Shown here: positions 18,488 through 26,851 of the stretch, piece by piece
Layout of the letters: each line of letters starts with the position of its first letter
Position numbering within the stretch: the first letter of the stretch is position 1
Origin: Zoogloea oleivorans
GTDB lineage: Bacteria > Pseudomonadota > Gammaproteobacteria > Burkholderiales > Rhodocyclaceae
NCBI RefSeq assembly: GCF_008107625.1
Contig: NZ_SDKK01000014.1
Location: 106,466 to 155,690, forward strand
DNA: 49,225 bases
Direction: 5' to 3'
Program-made: the position numbers and the translations under genes
Notes under the pieces: generated by a model
Told to the model about the DNA's origin: nothing
What the model saw: the letters and a program-made list of their open reading frames with translations, nothing else
The model's database searches: none

Positions 18488-20029
18488 GTGTTGAAGGAAA
18501 TCGTGGCGACGCAAGACTTGCGGATCGGCATGTTCGTTACAGAACTGGATCGCCCCTGGCTGGAGTCGCCTTTTCTGATGCAGGGTTTCCTCGTCGAGGA
18601 TCAGGAGACGCTCGAACAGGTGCGTCGGGAGTGCCGCTTTGTCTATGTGGATCGCTCCCGTTCGGCTGGCGATGCGTGGCGCGCGATACCCGTCGAGAAG
18701 AGTGATCCGCCACTCGATCGGTCCACCGCGCTGAGCTCTTTTCAGGTGCCCCCCGAAGTACGGCGTCAGCCGCTGGATTTCTTCGCACTGCTGCGCTCAC
18801 TTCGTGCCCTGTCGGGGCGTGGGGTGAGGGATTCCGGCGTCGCGGCGGACGCATCGTCAGCTCCCTGGTTTCACCGCTATCCGGATGTCTCTGGAGGCGC
18901 CTCACATACGGTGCCTGACGAAGAAACGCCGGGTAATCTTGCGGATCCGTTTGGCACCTCCCGCCCACTGGTGACTGAGAACAGGCGTTCGGGGCGCCCG
19001 CCTTCGCCCGCCAGGACGCCTGCTGAGCAGTCTGCCGCAGCGGGTGGGCCTACCGGCATGGCGTATGTCCAGGCGGTGGTTCCCCTTGAGGAGGAAATTG
19101 TCGCCGCACTGCCGATGGTTACGCGTGCCCATGCTCTACTCGAGCAGATCGCCCGGGATGTGCAGAGCAGCCTCAACCCCGATCTGGAGCCCTTGCGCGG
19201 CGTGGTGTCGGAAATGGTGTTGAGCGTTGCGCGCAATCCGGATGCGCTGCTGTGGCTGGTGCGCCTCAAGCAGACCGACCAATACAGCTACGATCACTCC
19301 CTCGATGTGGCCGCTCACGTCATGATATTTGGGCGTGCACTGGGGCTTGGCGAGGAGTCGGTCACAACCCTCGGCATGGCAGGAATGCTGCAGGACGTGG
19401 GAAAACTGCGCTTGCCGGTGCGCCTGTTGCAGAAACTGGGTCCGCTGTCGCCGCGGGAATACCTGATTTTCAAGGCGCATGTCGATTACTCCCTGCAGAT
19501 TCTTTCTGCGTCACCGCAGGCGACGCCGCAGATTCTCGAGATTGTCGGCCGCCACCACGAGCGTTGCGATGGCAGTGGTTATCCGAACGGCTTGCGCGGC
19601 GCGGCCGTGGGCCTGCTGGCCGAAGCCGCCGGGATCTGCGATGTCTATTGTGCGATGACCCGCGAGAGGCCTTACGGTGAGGCGGCCAGCTCGCAGGTTG
19701 CGCTGGACACCGTGCGGGCCGGGCGTGGTATCACTTTTTCCGAAAGCACGGTCGATCAGTTTGTGCAGTGCATCGGGCTCTATCCGGTGGGCACGCTGGT
19801 TGAACTCAACTCCGGCGAAGTTGCGGTGGTGGTGGCCCAGAACCGCATTCGTCGTCTCAAGCCCCGTGTGATGATCCTGCTCGGGCCGGACAAGAAGCCC
19901 AACGCCTATCCGAAGACCCTCGATCTTCTCTACGACCCGCCCTCTGCAACGGGCGAGCCTTATGTGATCTCCAGGGCCTTGCAGCCGGGCGCTTTCGGGG
20001 TCGATCCGTCGGAGTTCTATCTGGCATGA
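18488..20029 (+). CDS. HD-GYP domain protein with QD in place of HD (DUF3391 N-terminus)
   Basis: About 513 residues. The start LKEIVATQDLRIGMFV fits the DUF3391 domain that precedes many HD-GYP phosphodiesterases. A proline/serine-rich linker (about 75-185) leads to the HD-GYP domain. Metal-ligand positions: His270 (YDHSLD), then Gln302-Asp303 in LQDVGKL where HD is expected, later His356-His357-Glu358 and DGSGYP at 361-366. Only the HD histidine is lost; the codon is CAG. Activity on c-di-GMP may be reduced or absent, or the protein may act as a sensor. The start is uncertain: GTG 18488, TTG 18491 and GTG 18503 are all close to GGAGGG at 18481. The stop overlaps the next gene (ATGA), so the two are translationally coupled. 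Confidence 0.88.
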   Translation: MLKEIVATQDLRIGMFVTELDRPWLESPFLMQGFLVEDQETLEQVRRECRFVYVDRSRSAGDAWRAIPVEKSDPPLDRSTALSSFQVPPEVRRQPLDFFALLRSLRALSGRGVRDSGVAADASSAPWFHRYPDVSGGASHTVPDEETPGNLADPFGTSRPLVTENRRSGRPPSPARTPAEQSAAAGGPTGMAYVQAVVPLEEEIVAALPMVTRAHALLEQIARDVQSSLNPDLEPLRGVVSEMVLSVARNPDALLWLVRLKQTDQYSYDHSLDVAAHVMIFGRALGLGEESVTTLGMAGMLQDVGKLRLPVRLLQKLGPLSPREYLIFKAHVDYSLQILSASPQATPQILEIVGRHHERCDGSGYPNGLRGAAVGLLAEAAGICDVYCAMTRERPYGEAASSQVALDTVRAGRGITFSESTVDQFVQCIGLYPVGTLVELNSGEVAVVVAQNRIRRLKPRVMILLGPDKKPNAYPKTLDLLYDPPSATGEPYVISRALQPGAFGVDPSEFYLA

Positions 20030-21831
20030 ACACGCCTGCACCTCGCCTGGCGGGTCATCCCGGCCAGATCCTGGATGAGGACGCGCTGGCGCGCCTGCTC
20101 CTTCGTTATGGTTTGGGGCAGGGCGAACAGGCGGCGATTCGGGCGTTTGGCCGGATTGTCCGGTCGGATGAGCTGGCTGCGGCCCTGTGTCAGCGCTTCG
20201 ATCTGGCCGGAAAAGGCGGGGACGGTATTGTCGGGCCTGCCTTGAGTGCGTTTTGCGGGGAACTGGCGCGGATTGCCGAGTGGAGTTTCTCCCCTGCCTG
20301 GCCAGCATCGCTTGCTGCGCGTTGGTCGGAGTGCTATCTGGCCGGCGCGGTGGCGGAATTTCCGTTCATGGCTATCGAGGGGCTGATCGCAATCTGCCAG
20401 CAGCGTCTGTTTGGCGAGCGGGCCATGGTTTATCGGCTGGAACTCGACATTTTGTCGGCACTGGTCAGGCTCGGCTGGTGTCTTGGCGGTTTGTTGTCGG
20501 ACGTTTCCATCGAGCAGGAGCAGGCCTTTCGCCTGTGTGCCGAGGACGGAGATCCGGTTCTGGGGATCCCCAACCGGCGTCGTTTCCTGACGCTCCTGGC
20601 CAATCATCTGCGGATTGTCGACAAGGGAGGTCAGCTCGGGCTGGTTGTGCTGGCGGTAGAGTGGGGGCGTTCGGTGGATGTGCTGGCCATTGATGAACGC
20701 GACCACCTTCGTCTGGCCCTGTCTGAAGCAATGCATGCGGCGCTCCGGCCCAGTGACGTGCTGTGCGCCCTCGGGGATGACGAGTGGGCGGTGATTCTGC
20801 CGGACCTGCATAATCCGGCCCAGGTTTCCCTGGCGGGTCACAAACTGGTCAATGCCTGCGAGGCGCTGCGCAGCAATGCGTTTTCAAGGTTGCGCGGTCG
20901 TTTCTGTGCGGGCGGCGGCTGGGCTCCGGAACATGCTGCCGACCCGCTTGGGCTTGAGCATGCCGCGCGTTCGGCGCTCGTGGTGGCCAAGGCCTCCGGG
21001 CGCCTGTTCGACGTCTATTGCGCTGATGTGGCTGCCAAGGCGAGGCTGGACGCCAGTTTCGAAACCGAGGTCGCCCAGGCTCTCGAAGCGCGTCAGTTCC
21101 AGCTTCATCTGCAGCCCCAGGTCGAATTGCCAAGTCGGCGTCTGGTCGGCGCCGAGGCCTTGTTGCGCTGGCATCGGCCGGATGGACGCAGCGTGTCGCC
21201 GCCCGAAATCCTGCGGGTGCTGGAGCGTATCGGTCTCATGCCGGAGCTTTCCCGCTGGGTGATTCAGCAGGCGGTGCAGATTCTGGCCGCGTTGGCTGCT
21301 GCGGGGTGCGACGCGCGCGTGTCGGTCAATCTGGTCGCCGAGGATTTGAGCGATCCTGAATTGCCGATCTTTATTCGCCAGACTTGTGAAGCCTGGCGTA
21401 TTGATGCTTCCCGCTTGTGTTTTGAGCTGACAGAGGGCGGGCTTGTGTCCACGGACGGGATGTCGGTCCGGACCCTTGAGGCCCTCAAGCAGGGGGGCGG
21501 CCGTCTGGCGCTCGACGATTTCGGCACCGGCTATTCGTCGATGGATTATCTGCGCCGGCTGCCGGTGGACGAGCTGAAGCTCGACAAGTCCTTTGTCGAG
21601 CGTATCACCCTGTCGGACAGCGACCGTTCGATCGTCGAGTTGATGGTGCGTATCGCCCATACCTTCGGGCTGGAGGTGGTGGCGGAAGGGGTTGAGACGC
21701 CGGAAACCGAGGCGGTTCTGCTGGCGATGGGGTGTCGCTGTGCGCAGGGTTATCTTTACGCGCAGGCCATGCCCGTCGACAAATTCATCGCCTGGTGGAA
21801 AGCCGGTGTTGCCGAGCTCTTGATCAGTTAA
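20026..21831 (+). CDS. Degenerate GGDEF (GDDEW) plus EAL domain protein
   Basis: 601 residues. The first 170 residues are helical with no domain I can name; they contain almost no histidine, which argues against a haem globin. The GGDEF domain is degenerate: the signature is GDDEW (250-254), so cyclase activity is unlikely, but the RxxD inhibitory site survives as RPSD five residues before it, leaving a possible allosteric nucleotide site. The EAL domain looks complete: EAL at 377-379, ELTEGG, LDDFGTGYSSMDYLRRLP and AEGVETPE. The predicted role is a c-di-GMP phosphodiesterase regulated by its N-terminal and GDDEW domains. The ATG at 20026 overlaps the stop of the upstream QD-GYP gene by four bases, implying joint production and perhaps a complex. 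Confidence 0.9.
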   Translation: MNTPAPRLAGHPGQILDEDALARLLLRYGLGQGEQAAIRAFGRIVRSDELAAALCQRFDLAGKGGDGIVGPALSAFCGELARIAEWSFSPAWPASLAARWSECYLAGAVAEFPFMAIEGLIAICQQRLFGERAMVYRLELDILSALVRLGWCLGGLLSDVSIEQEQAFRLCAEDGDPVLGIPNRRRFLTLLANHLRIVDKGGQLGLVVLAVEWGRSVDVLAIDERDHLRLALSEAMHAALRPSDVLCALGDDEWAVILPDLHNPAQVSLAGHKLVNACEALRSNAFSRLRGRFCAGGGWAPEHAADPLGLEHAARSALVVAKASGRLFDVYCADVAAKARLDASFETEVAQALEARQFQLHLQPQVELPSRRLVGAEALLRWHRPDGRSVSPPEILRVLERIGLMPELSRWVIQQAVQILAALAAAGCDARVSVNLVAEDLSDPELPIFIRQTCEAWRIDASRLCFELTEGGLVSTDGMSVRTLEALKQGGGRLALDDFGTGYSSMDYLRRLPVDELKLDKSFVERITLSDSDRSIVELMVRIAHTFGLEVVAEGVETPETEAVLLAMGCRCAQGYLYAQAMPVDKFIAWWKAGVAELLIS

Positions 21832-21841
21832 TCCGTTCAGC

Positions 21842-22309
21842 TTATTCGGCAGGCTTGCGACGCTTGCGCGGGGTTTCGGGTTCGGTCGCGGCCTCTGCTT
21901 CCGCATCGCCGTGACTGTCTTTGTCGGCATCGGAGTTGGCATGCGCTTTCTGCGCTTCGGCTGCCGCCTTCTCTGCGGCACGTTTGGCCTTCGCTGCAGC
22001 TTTGGCTTCCGCCGGCGGCAGGGGAGGAGGCAGTTGCGGCGCGATTTCGACGATCTTGTTTTCCACCATGTAGTCGTTCATCTCCTTCCAGCCGGCAAAA
22101 ACCGCGGCTTTCTGGGCGGCCTGATTGAGTGTGAAGCAATCCTCAATCGCCCGTCCGGCATGGCGACAGGCACTACCGATGGCTTTGCCGTCAGCCTCTG
22201 CCTGGGCTTCCGTTTTGGCAGGATCGGGGATGCCAAGCTGCTCGCAACCGCCGAGAAGGGTTGCGCTGATGGCAAGTCCAAACATGAAGCGGATGTGTGG
22301 TTTTGTCAT
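21842..22309 (-). CDS. Putative lipoprotein with Ala/Lys-rich tail
   Basis: 155 residues. The signal sequence ends in the lipobox LLGGC at about residues 18-22, so Cys22 would be lipidated. The mature part has a small domain with two cysteines (SACRHAGRAIEDCF), then a proline-rich stretch (PPPLPP) and a long Ala/Lys/Glu-rich helix with a highly charged end. I do not recognise the family. It converges with the EAL gene, ten bases apart, with no obvious terminator between, and is divergent from the ugpB-like gene. Confidence 0.75.
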   Translation of the reverse strand: MTKPHIRFMFGLAISATLLGGCEQLGIPDPAKTEAQAEADGKAIGSACRHAGRAIEDCFTLNQAAQKAAVFAGWKEMNDYMVENKIVEIAPQLPPPLPPAEAKAAAKAKRAAEKAAAEAQKAHANSDADKDSHGDAEAEAATEPETPRKRRKPAE

Positions 22310-22458
22310 GACTCAAACGTGATGTTGCCTGCAAGAGTCAACGGCCTCGAGGGGGCGGACTTGAACATCCGATTACCAATCCATCCATCCGTTTTTGTCG
22401 GCTTCTCCTTATAATTGAACATTGATTCGCCCCTCTTCTGTCGATGGACAAGCTTCCC

Positions 22459-23751
22459 ATGAACAATTTCAGCCGTACCGTCCTGTGCCTTGCCCTTGGG
22501 GCTGTGGGCGTCAATACCGCGTTTGCTGCACCTAAAAAACCGGTGGCCAAGCCGGCAGCCGTTCAGGCCACGGATCCGTCAGTGAAGGAAATCGAGCTGG
22601 TGCATAGCCTTGGCGCCGATAAGGGCGCCGAACTCCAGAAGCTGGTGGATCGTTTCAACGCCACCACGTCCGGCCCGAAGATCGTCATCCACGACCGTCG
22701 CTGGAACGAGGGCTCCACGCCGCACCTGATGATTCTCGGAGAGCGGGATCTCCCCGACTTTCTGGCAGGCCCGCCGCGCTATCGTCCGCTGCATCAGGTG
22801 ATGAAGGACGCCGGGGAGCGCTTTGAAACCCTGAAGGCACCGGCAGTGATGACCCCGACTCCGCTGGACAGCGCCAATCGCCTCGTGGCCTTGCCGATGG
22901 GTTTGTCCACGGCCGTCATGTTCTACAACAAGCAGGCTTTCAGGGATGCCGGCGTTGATCCGGAGAAGGCGCCCAAGACTTGGCAGGAGCTTCAAAAAAC
23001 GCTCGGCCAGCTGGTAGCCGCAGGCCAGACTTGCCCTTACACCACCGCCCAGCCGGCCTGGATCCTGGTGGAAAATACCAGTGCCTGGCACAACGAGCCG
23101 GTGGTTGGCGAGGGCAAGAAGTCGGCACTCGTCATCAATGGCATGCTTGAAGTGAAGCACGTGGCGATGCTGTCCTCGTGGGTCAAGGCTCGCTACCTGC
23201 ATCTTTTCGGCCGCGAGGATGAGGCGACAGAGCACTTTGCCAAGGGAGAGTGCGGTGTTCTGACGGCGCCTTCCGCAGCTTGGCCGACGCTCAAGCGGCA
23301 GGCTGCTTTCGATGTGGGGGTTGCGACCCTGCCGTATCACGAGGAGTACTACGGCGCACCGCAAAACACGCTGGCTGATGGCCCCGCCATGTGGATTGCC
23401 GCGGGCAAAAAGCCCGCTGAATACAAGGCTGCGGCCCGCTTCGTCAGTTTCTGGCTGACCGGTGAAAGTCAGGTGGAATGGCAACGCAATGCCGGTTATC
23501 TGCCCCTCAACCGGGCTGGTCTGCTGGCATCCGAGAGCCGTCTGCTGGCATCCGATCTGGCCAACGTTCATATCGCGGTACAGCAACTGACCCACAAGCC
23601 GGTGACTTCCGTGTCCCGCGCCAGCAGCTATCCGCAGCGTGCCGCGGTGCGCCGGATCATCGAAGAGGAACTCGAATCGGTCTGGGAGGACCGCAAACCG
23701 TCCAAGCTGGCGCTCGACACGGCGGTGGCCCGTTCCCGTACGCTGGATTGA
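22459..23751 (+). CDS. ugpB: UgpB-like periplasmic binding protein (glycerol-3-phosphate type)
   Basis: About 430 residues. A signal peptide ends in FAA (MNNFSRTVLCLALGAVGVN...). The mature protein is a family 1 extracellular binding protein with LGADKGAELQKLVDRFNA near the start, then ALPMGLSTAVMFYNKQAFR and KTWQELQ, matching UgpB. The usual ligand is sn-glycerol-3-phosphate or glycerophosphodiesters. ATG 22459 is chosen for the signal peptide; ATG 22444 is five codons upstream, and neither has a strong ribosome binding site. A TATAAT lies at 22410-22415. No permease or ATPase gene follows; the next gene is ugpQ-like, 16 bases away. Confidence 0.85.
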   Translation: MNNFSRTVLCLALGAVGVNTAFAAPKKPVAKPAAVQATDPSVKEIELVHSLGADKGAELQKLVDRFNATTSGPKIVIHDRRWNEGSTPHLMILGERDLPDFLAGPPRYRPLHQVMKDAGERFETLKAPAVMTPTPLDSANRLVALPMGLSTAVMFYNKQAFRDAGVDPEKAPKTWQELQKTLGQLVAAGQTCPYTTAQPAWILVENTSAWHNEPVVGEGKKSALVINGMLEVKHVAMLSSWVKARYLHLFGREDEATEHFAKGECGVLTAPSAAWPTLKRQAAFDVGVATLPYHEEYYGAPQNTLADGPAMWIAAGKKPAEYKAAARFVSFWLTGESQVEWQRNAGYLPLNRAGLLASESRLLASDLANVHIAVQQLTHKPVTSVSRASSYPQRAAVRRIIEEELESVWEDRKPSKLALDTAVARSRTLD

Positions 23752-23767
23752 GTCTGAGGGGCTAACC

Positions 23768-24502
23768 ATGCCTGACTGGGGGTGGCCCGCTGTGATTGCA
23801 CACCGTTGCGGTGGTGCGCTCGCGCCGGAAAACACCCTGGCCGGGCTGGGCATCGCCGCCCGGCTCGGCTGCCGGGCGGTCGAATTCGACGTGATGCTGT
23901 CGCGGGACAGTGTGCCGGTACTTATTCACGACGAAACGCTCGACCGCACAGCGGCCAGGTCTGGGCATGTTGCCCGGCTGGCAGCGGAAGAGCTGCTCGC
24001 GACCGATGTGGGGCGATGCTTTCACTCGGCCTTTGCCGGTGAAAGCATACCTTCCCTTCAGCTTGCCCTTGATGCCTGTCGCCGACTGGGTCTTGCCGTC
24101 AATGTCGAGATCAAGCCGGCCACCGGTTGTGAGGTGGATACCGGGCGGGTGGTCGGATGTGTCCTGAAGGAAATGCAGCCAGCGCTGCGCCCGCAGATTT
24201 TGCTCTCGTCTTTTTCGGCGGATGCCCTGGCAGCGGCAGCGGCCGAAGTCCCTGACGTTCCGCGGGGCTTGCTGGTCGATCGTTTTAGCCCGCAGGCGTT
24301 GCTCACAGCTGGCCGGCTCGACTGTGTTTCCCTTAATCTGGGCAGGAAACATCTCGATGCTGCCCAGATACTGGCAGCGCGCGATGCCGGGTTCAAGGTG
24401 CTCGTTTACACGGTGAATGCGCTTCCTGAGGCCCGACAGCTTGCTGCCTGGGGTGTCGCAGGAGTCTTCTCCGACCGGCCCGACCTGCTGCTCCCCGGAT
24501 AG
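23768..24502 (+). CDS. ugpQ: Glycerophosphodiester phosphodiesterase UgpQ
   Basis: 244 residues, normal length. The family motifs are clear: VIAHRCGGALAPENTLAG with the catalytic His-Arg pair, EFDVMLSRDSVPVLIHDE with metal-binding Glu and Asp and the second His, and later NVEIKP. It has no signal peptide, so it should act in the cytosol on glycerophosphodiesters, giving glycerol-3-phosphate and an alcohol. The ATG at 23768 has GAGGGG upstream. It is in an operon with the ugpB-like gene, with the ugpA, ugpE and ugpC genes missing from between. A hairpin without a T run (24526-24543) follows. Confidence 0.9.
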   Translation: MPDWGWPAVIAHRCGGALAPENTLAGLGIAARLGCRAVEFDVMLSRDSVPVLIHDETLDRTAARSGHVARLAAEELLATDVGRCFHSAFAGESIPSLQLALDACRRLGLAVNVEIKPATGCEVDTGRVVGCVLKEMQPALRPQILLSSFSADALAAAAAEVPDVPRGLLVDRFSPQALLTAGRLDCVSLNLGRKHLDAAQILAARDAGFKVLVYTVNALPEARQLAAWGVAGVFSDRPDLLLPG

Positions 24503-24601
24503 TCCCTGACCTAAAGCTCGTTGTTCCGCCTTGATCCAGGCGGCTTGACGGGACGGCGCCTGGACCCCTAACATCACATTTTTACTAATCTGGGCATTGC
24601 C

Positions 24602-25570
24602 TTGTCTCTCTCGCAGCTTTACGCACCGATCGCCGAAGACATGAAGGCGCTTGATGCCGTCATCCGTGATCGTCTCTACTCCGACGTGGTTCTCATTCGC
24701 CAGGTGGCCGAGTACATCATCGGCAGTGGCGGCAAACGCCTGCGTCCGGCCATGGTGCTATTCACGGCAGGTGCTGCCGGGTACCGGGGCGACTACCACC
24801 GTGAACTCGCTGCGGTCGTGGAGTTCATCCACACCGCCACGCTTCTGCACGACGATGTCGTCGATGAGTCCGAGTTGCGGCGCGGCAACAAGACCGCCAA
24901 CGCGATGTTCGGCAATGCGGCTTCGGTGCTGGTGGGGGACTTTCTTTATTCCCGCGCCTTCCAGATGATGGTCGGTGCCGACAACATGAAGGTCATGCGC
25001 GTTCTAGCGGATGCCACCAACGTGATTGCCGAAGGCGAAGTGCTCCAGTTGCTGAACTGTCACAACGCCGATGTGGAAGTGGAGGATTACCTGAAGGTGA
25101 TCCGCTACAAGACCGCCAAGCTCTTCGAGGCTGCAGCGCGCCTGGGTGGCATTCTGGGGGGGGTCAGTCCGGAGCTCGAAGAAAGCCTGGCAGCTTTCGG
25201 TATGCACATCGGCACGGCCTTCCAGTTGATTGACGACGTGCTGGACTATTCCGGCGAGGAAGCCGCTACCGGCAAGCACATCGGTGACGATCTGGCGGAA
25301 GGCAAGCCTACGCTGCCGTTGATCCACGCAATGAAGTACGGCAGCCCTGAACACGCAACCTGCGTACGAAATGCCATTGAAAATGGCGGGCGTGACGACT
25401 TTCCTGCTGTTCTGGAGGCCATTCGGGTCACCGGAGCCATCGAAGCGACCCGAAAAGTGGCTGAGGCCGAGGCGCAACTGGCTTTGAATGCATTAAATCA
25501 ACTTTCTCCTTCCATTTTCAAGGATTCGTTGATACAATTATCTCTCTTCGCGGTTGCACGAAAATATTAA
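24602..25570 (+). CDS. ispB: Octaprenyl diphosphate synthase
   Basis: 322 residues. Both aspartate-rich motifs of trans-prenyltransferases are present: DDVVD at 84-88 and DDVLD in the second half (IDDVLDYSGEE), along with GGKRLRPA at 43-50 for pyrophosphate binding. It makes the octaprenyl side chain of ubiquinone. The family N-terminus (SLSQLYAPIAEDMKA) begins right after a TTG at 24602, so I take that as the start; the ribosome binding site is weak. It ends just before the tRNA-Pro promoter. Confidence 0.92.
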   Translation: MSLSQLYAPIAEDMKALDAVIRDRLYSDVVLIRQVAEYIIGSGGKRLRPAMVLFTAGAAGYRGDYHRELAAVVEFIHTATLLHDDVVDESELRRGNKTANAMFGNAASVLVGDFLYSRAFQMMVGADNMKVMRVLADATNVIAEGEVLQLLNCHNADVEVEDYLKVIRYKTAKLFEAAARLGGILGGVSPELEESLAAFGMHIGTAFQLIDDVLDYSGEEAATGKHIGDDLAEGKPTLPLIHAMKYGSPEHATCVRNAIENGGRDDFPAVLEAIRVTGAIEATRKVAEAEAQLALNALNQLSPSIFKDSLIQLSLFAVARKY

Positions 25571-25583
25571 TTTTCAAAACAGC

Positions 25584-25611
25584 TTGCAAAGCGCCAATTT
25601 TAAAGTATAAT
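25584..25611 (+). promoter_or_regulatory. Sigma-70 promoter of tRNA-Pro
   Basis: TTGCAA (25584-25589) and a perfect TATAAT (25606-25611) with a 16-base spacer. The implied transcript has a leader of about 48 bases before the tRNA. Confidence 0.75.
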
Positions 25612-25665
25612 GATTGGCTAGTTGGTTGAGGCGATAATGATTAATTATTGCTGATGTGAAAGTGT

Positions 25666-25742
25666 CGGGGAATAGCTCAGCCTGGTAGAGCACTGCGTTC
25701 GGGACGCAGGGGCCGGAGGTTCGAATCCTCTTTCCCCGACCA
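25666..25742 (+). tRNA. tRNA-Pro(CGG)
   Basis: The 77 bases form a full cloverleaf, with acceptor CGGGGAA and a CCA end that is encoded. The anticodon arm CTGCG-TTCGGGA-CGCAG gives anticodon CGG, reading CCG. It has its own promoter and a strong terminator. Confidence 0.97.
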
Positions 25743-25781
25743 GTTATTTAGTCGCAAATTTGAATGTTTGATTTGCACTGC

Positions 25782-25818
25782 AAAACGGAGCATGGCCTGG
25801 TGGCTCTGCTCCGTTTTT
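25782..25818 (+). terminator. Terminator after tRNA-Pro
   Basis: AAAACGGAGCA pairs with TGCTCCGTTTT around a 15-base loop and runs into TTTTTG. Confidence 0.9.
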
Positions 25819-26005
25819 GTTTCTGAGCTTCGTTTTCTTGTCGTGTGGGCAATTTTGATCGTCGTGTTCGCCATGTTGCCCTTGTCTGTATAATCCGCGT
25901 CGTCCTAAAGTTGAAAGCTGTGTGCATGTAGAGCGCAGGGGTCTGAAGCTTCGGCCTTAAGTGCTTGCGACAATTGGGACTGAAACAAAATGCGGTAGCT
26001 GCACT

Positions 26006-26095
26006 GGAAGGTTGGCAGAGTGGTTTAATGCACCGGTCTTGAAAACCGGCGGGGTTGCGAGACCCCCCAGGGTTCGAATCCCTGACCTTCCACCA
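26006..26095 (+). tRNA. tRNA-Ser(TGA)
   Basis: The 90 bases have the long variable arm of a serine tRNA. The anticodon arm CCGGT-CTTGAAA-ACCGG gives anticodon TGA, reading UCA and related codons. The CCA end is encoded (26093-26095). A TATAAT at 25889-25894 is the likely -10, leaving a leader of roughly 105 bases. The 3' end lies five bases from the stop codon of a decayed transposase fragment on the other strand. Confidence 0.97.
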
Positions 26096-26099
26096 AAAT

Positions 26100-26595
26100 T
26101 CAAGTAAAAATGCCCCGAAAGGGCCGTTTCAGACTGTTGGCGAACCCCCGGTTTTCGGAGCAAGCCACGGCAAGCTGCATCAAGCCTTTTAAACAGACTG
26201 TTTCAAGGGCAAAAAGGGCTGCCGCCCGGCGGCTCAGCAGCAAGGCCATCTTCTTCATGTTCTGACACGCGGCCGAGAGCAGGCGCTGCGCCTGGATCTT
26301 CGAGAGCCCGCGAAAGCGCGCATAGCGATGCCCGTGCAACTTCTTGGCGTTCGCGAAGCTGCGCTTGACCGTCTCCTTGCGCCGGGCGTAGAGACGTTTG
26401 CCAAGTTCCGTGAGCCGTGGGCGTTGATCGCCTCCGTACGTGGTGGGTGATGAGCTTCTGCTGATTCCGGCTCTGGGTACATTGACCCCGTCGCGCACAG
26501 CCCCCGCACTGTGCAGGGTCGGAGGCGTATTCCCGATAGCCCAGCCGGTTGGTCGTGCGGTAGGGCAGGATCTGACCGCCTCGGCGGGCGGGGCT
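26100..26595 (-). pseudogene. Decayed IS1182-type transposase fragment
   Basis: On the reverse strand the fragment begins at about 26595 with ILPYRTTNRLGYREY and CTQSRNQQKLITHHV in one frame, passes through EAINAH in a second frame, and continues with RLTELGKRLYARRKETVK and LLSAACQNMKKMALLL in a third. These are consecutive pieces of the C-terminal part of IS1182-family DDE transposases, so at least two frameshifts are present. Only about the last third of the protein is left and no upstream part is found beyond about 26595. No inverted repeat ends or target duplication can be recognised. It is not a functional element. Confidence 0.85.
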
Positions 26596-26616
26596 TCAGG
26601 CTTTGTCAGTAGTCTG

Positions 26617-26638
26617 ACGCCCCTTACGGGGCGTTTTT
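26617..26638 (+). terminator. Terminator-like hairpin beyond the transposase remnant
   Basis: ACGCCCC-TTAC-GGGGCGT followed by TTTTTG. No gene on this strand ends here; it may be the former terminator of tRNA-Ser displaced by the insertion. Confidence 0.7.
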
Positions 26639-26684
26639 GTTTTCTACCCTACAAAGAAAAATGCTTGGGTGAGCTGTCGAGAGA

Positions 26685-26701
26685 TGGAGCGCAACGCTCC
26701 A
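26685..26701. repeat. Short perfect hairpin in intergenic region
   Basis: TGGAGCG-CAA-CGCTCCA, a 7-base-pair stem with a 3-base loop, without a T run. It lies downstream of the cobalamin operon's last gene and could be a weak processing or termination hairpin. The rest of 26642-26851 shows nothing recognisable. Confidence 0.5.
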
Positions 26702-26851
26702 CACTTGGATGTCGGTGCGTCGTTCATTCGCAGTCCCCTTCGACAGGGGGAGAGGACAAGTATCGCCAGCAGGTAGAGTATCGGACAATAAATCCACCCG
26801 TCTCTGAACGGGATCCAAAAACATGCGAGGCTTTCAGGGGTGGGGGTGGTG

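Noticed and set aside
20026..20540. Globin-coupled sensor at the N-terminus of the GDDEW-EAL protein
   Set aside because: The region is helical like a globin but has only one histidine, near residue 11, so no proximal haem ligand is available.
24526..24543. Terminator after ugpQ
   Set aside because: CCGCCT-TGATCC-AGGCGG is a hairpin but no T run follows, so I do not call it a terminator.
26112..26124. Terminator directly after tRNA-Ser
   Set aside because: The stem is only four base pairs and the T run is short; kept only as a possible decayed remnant in the findings.
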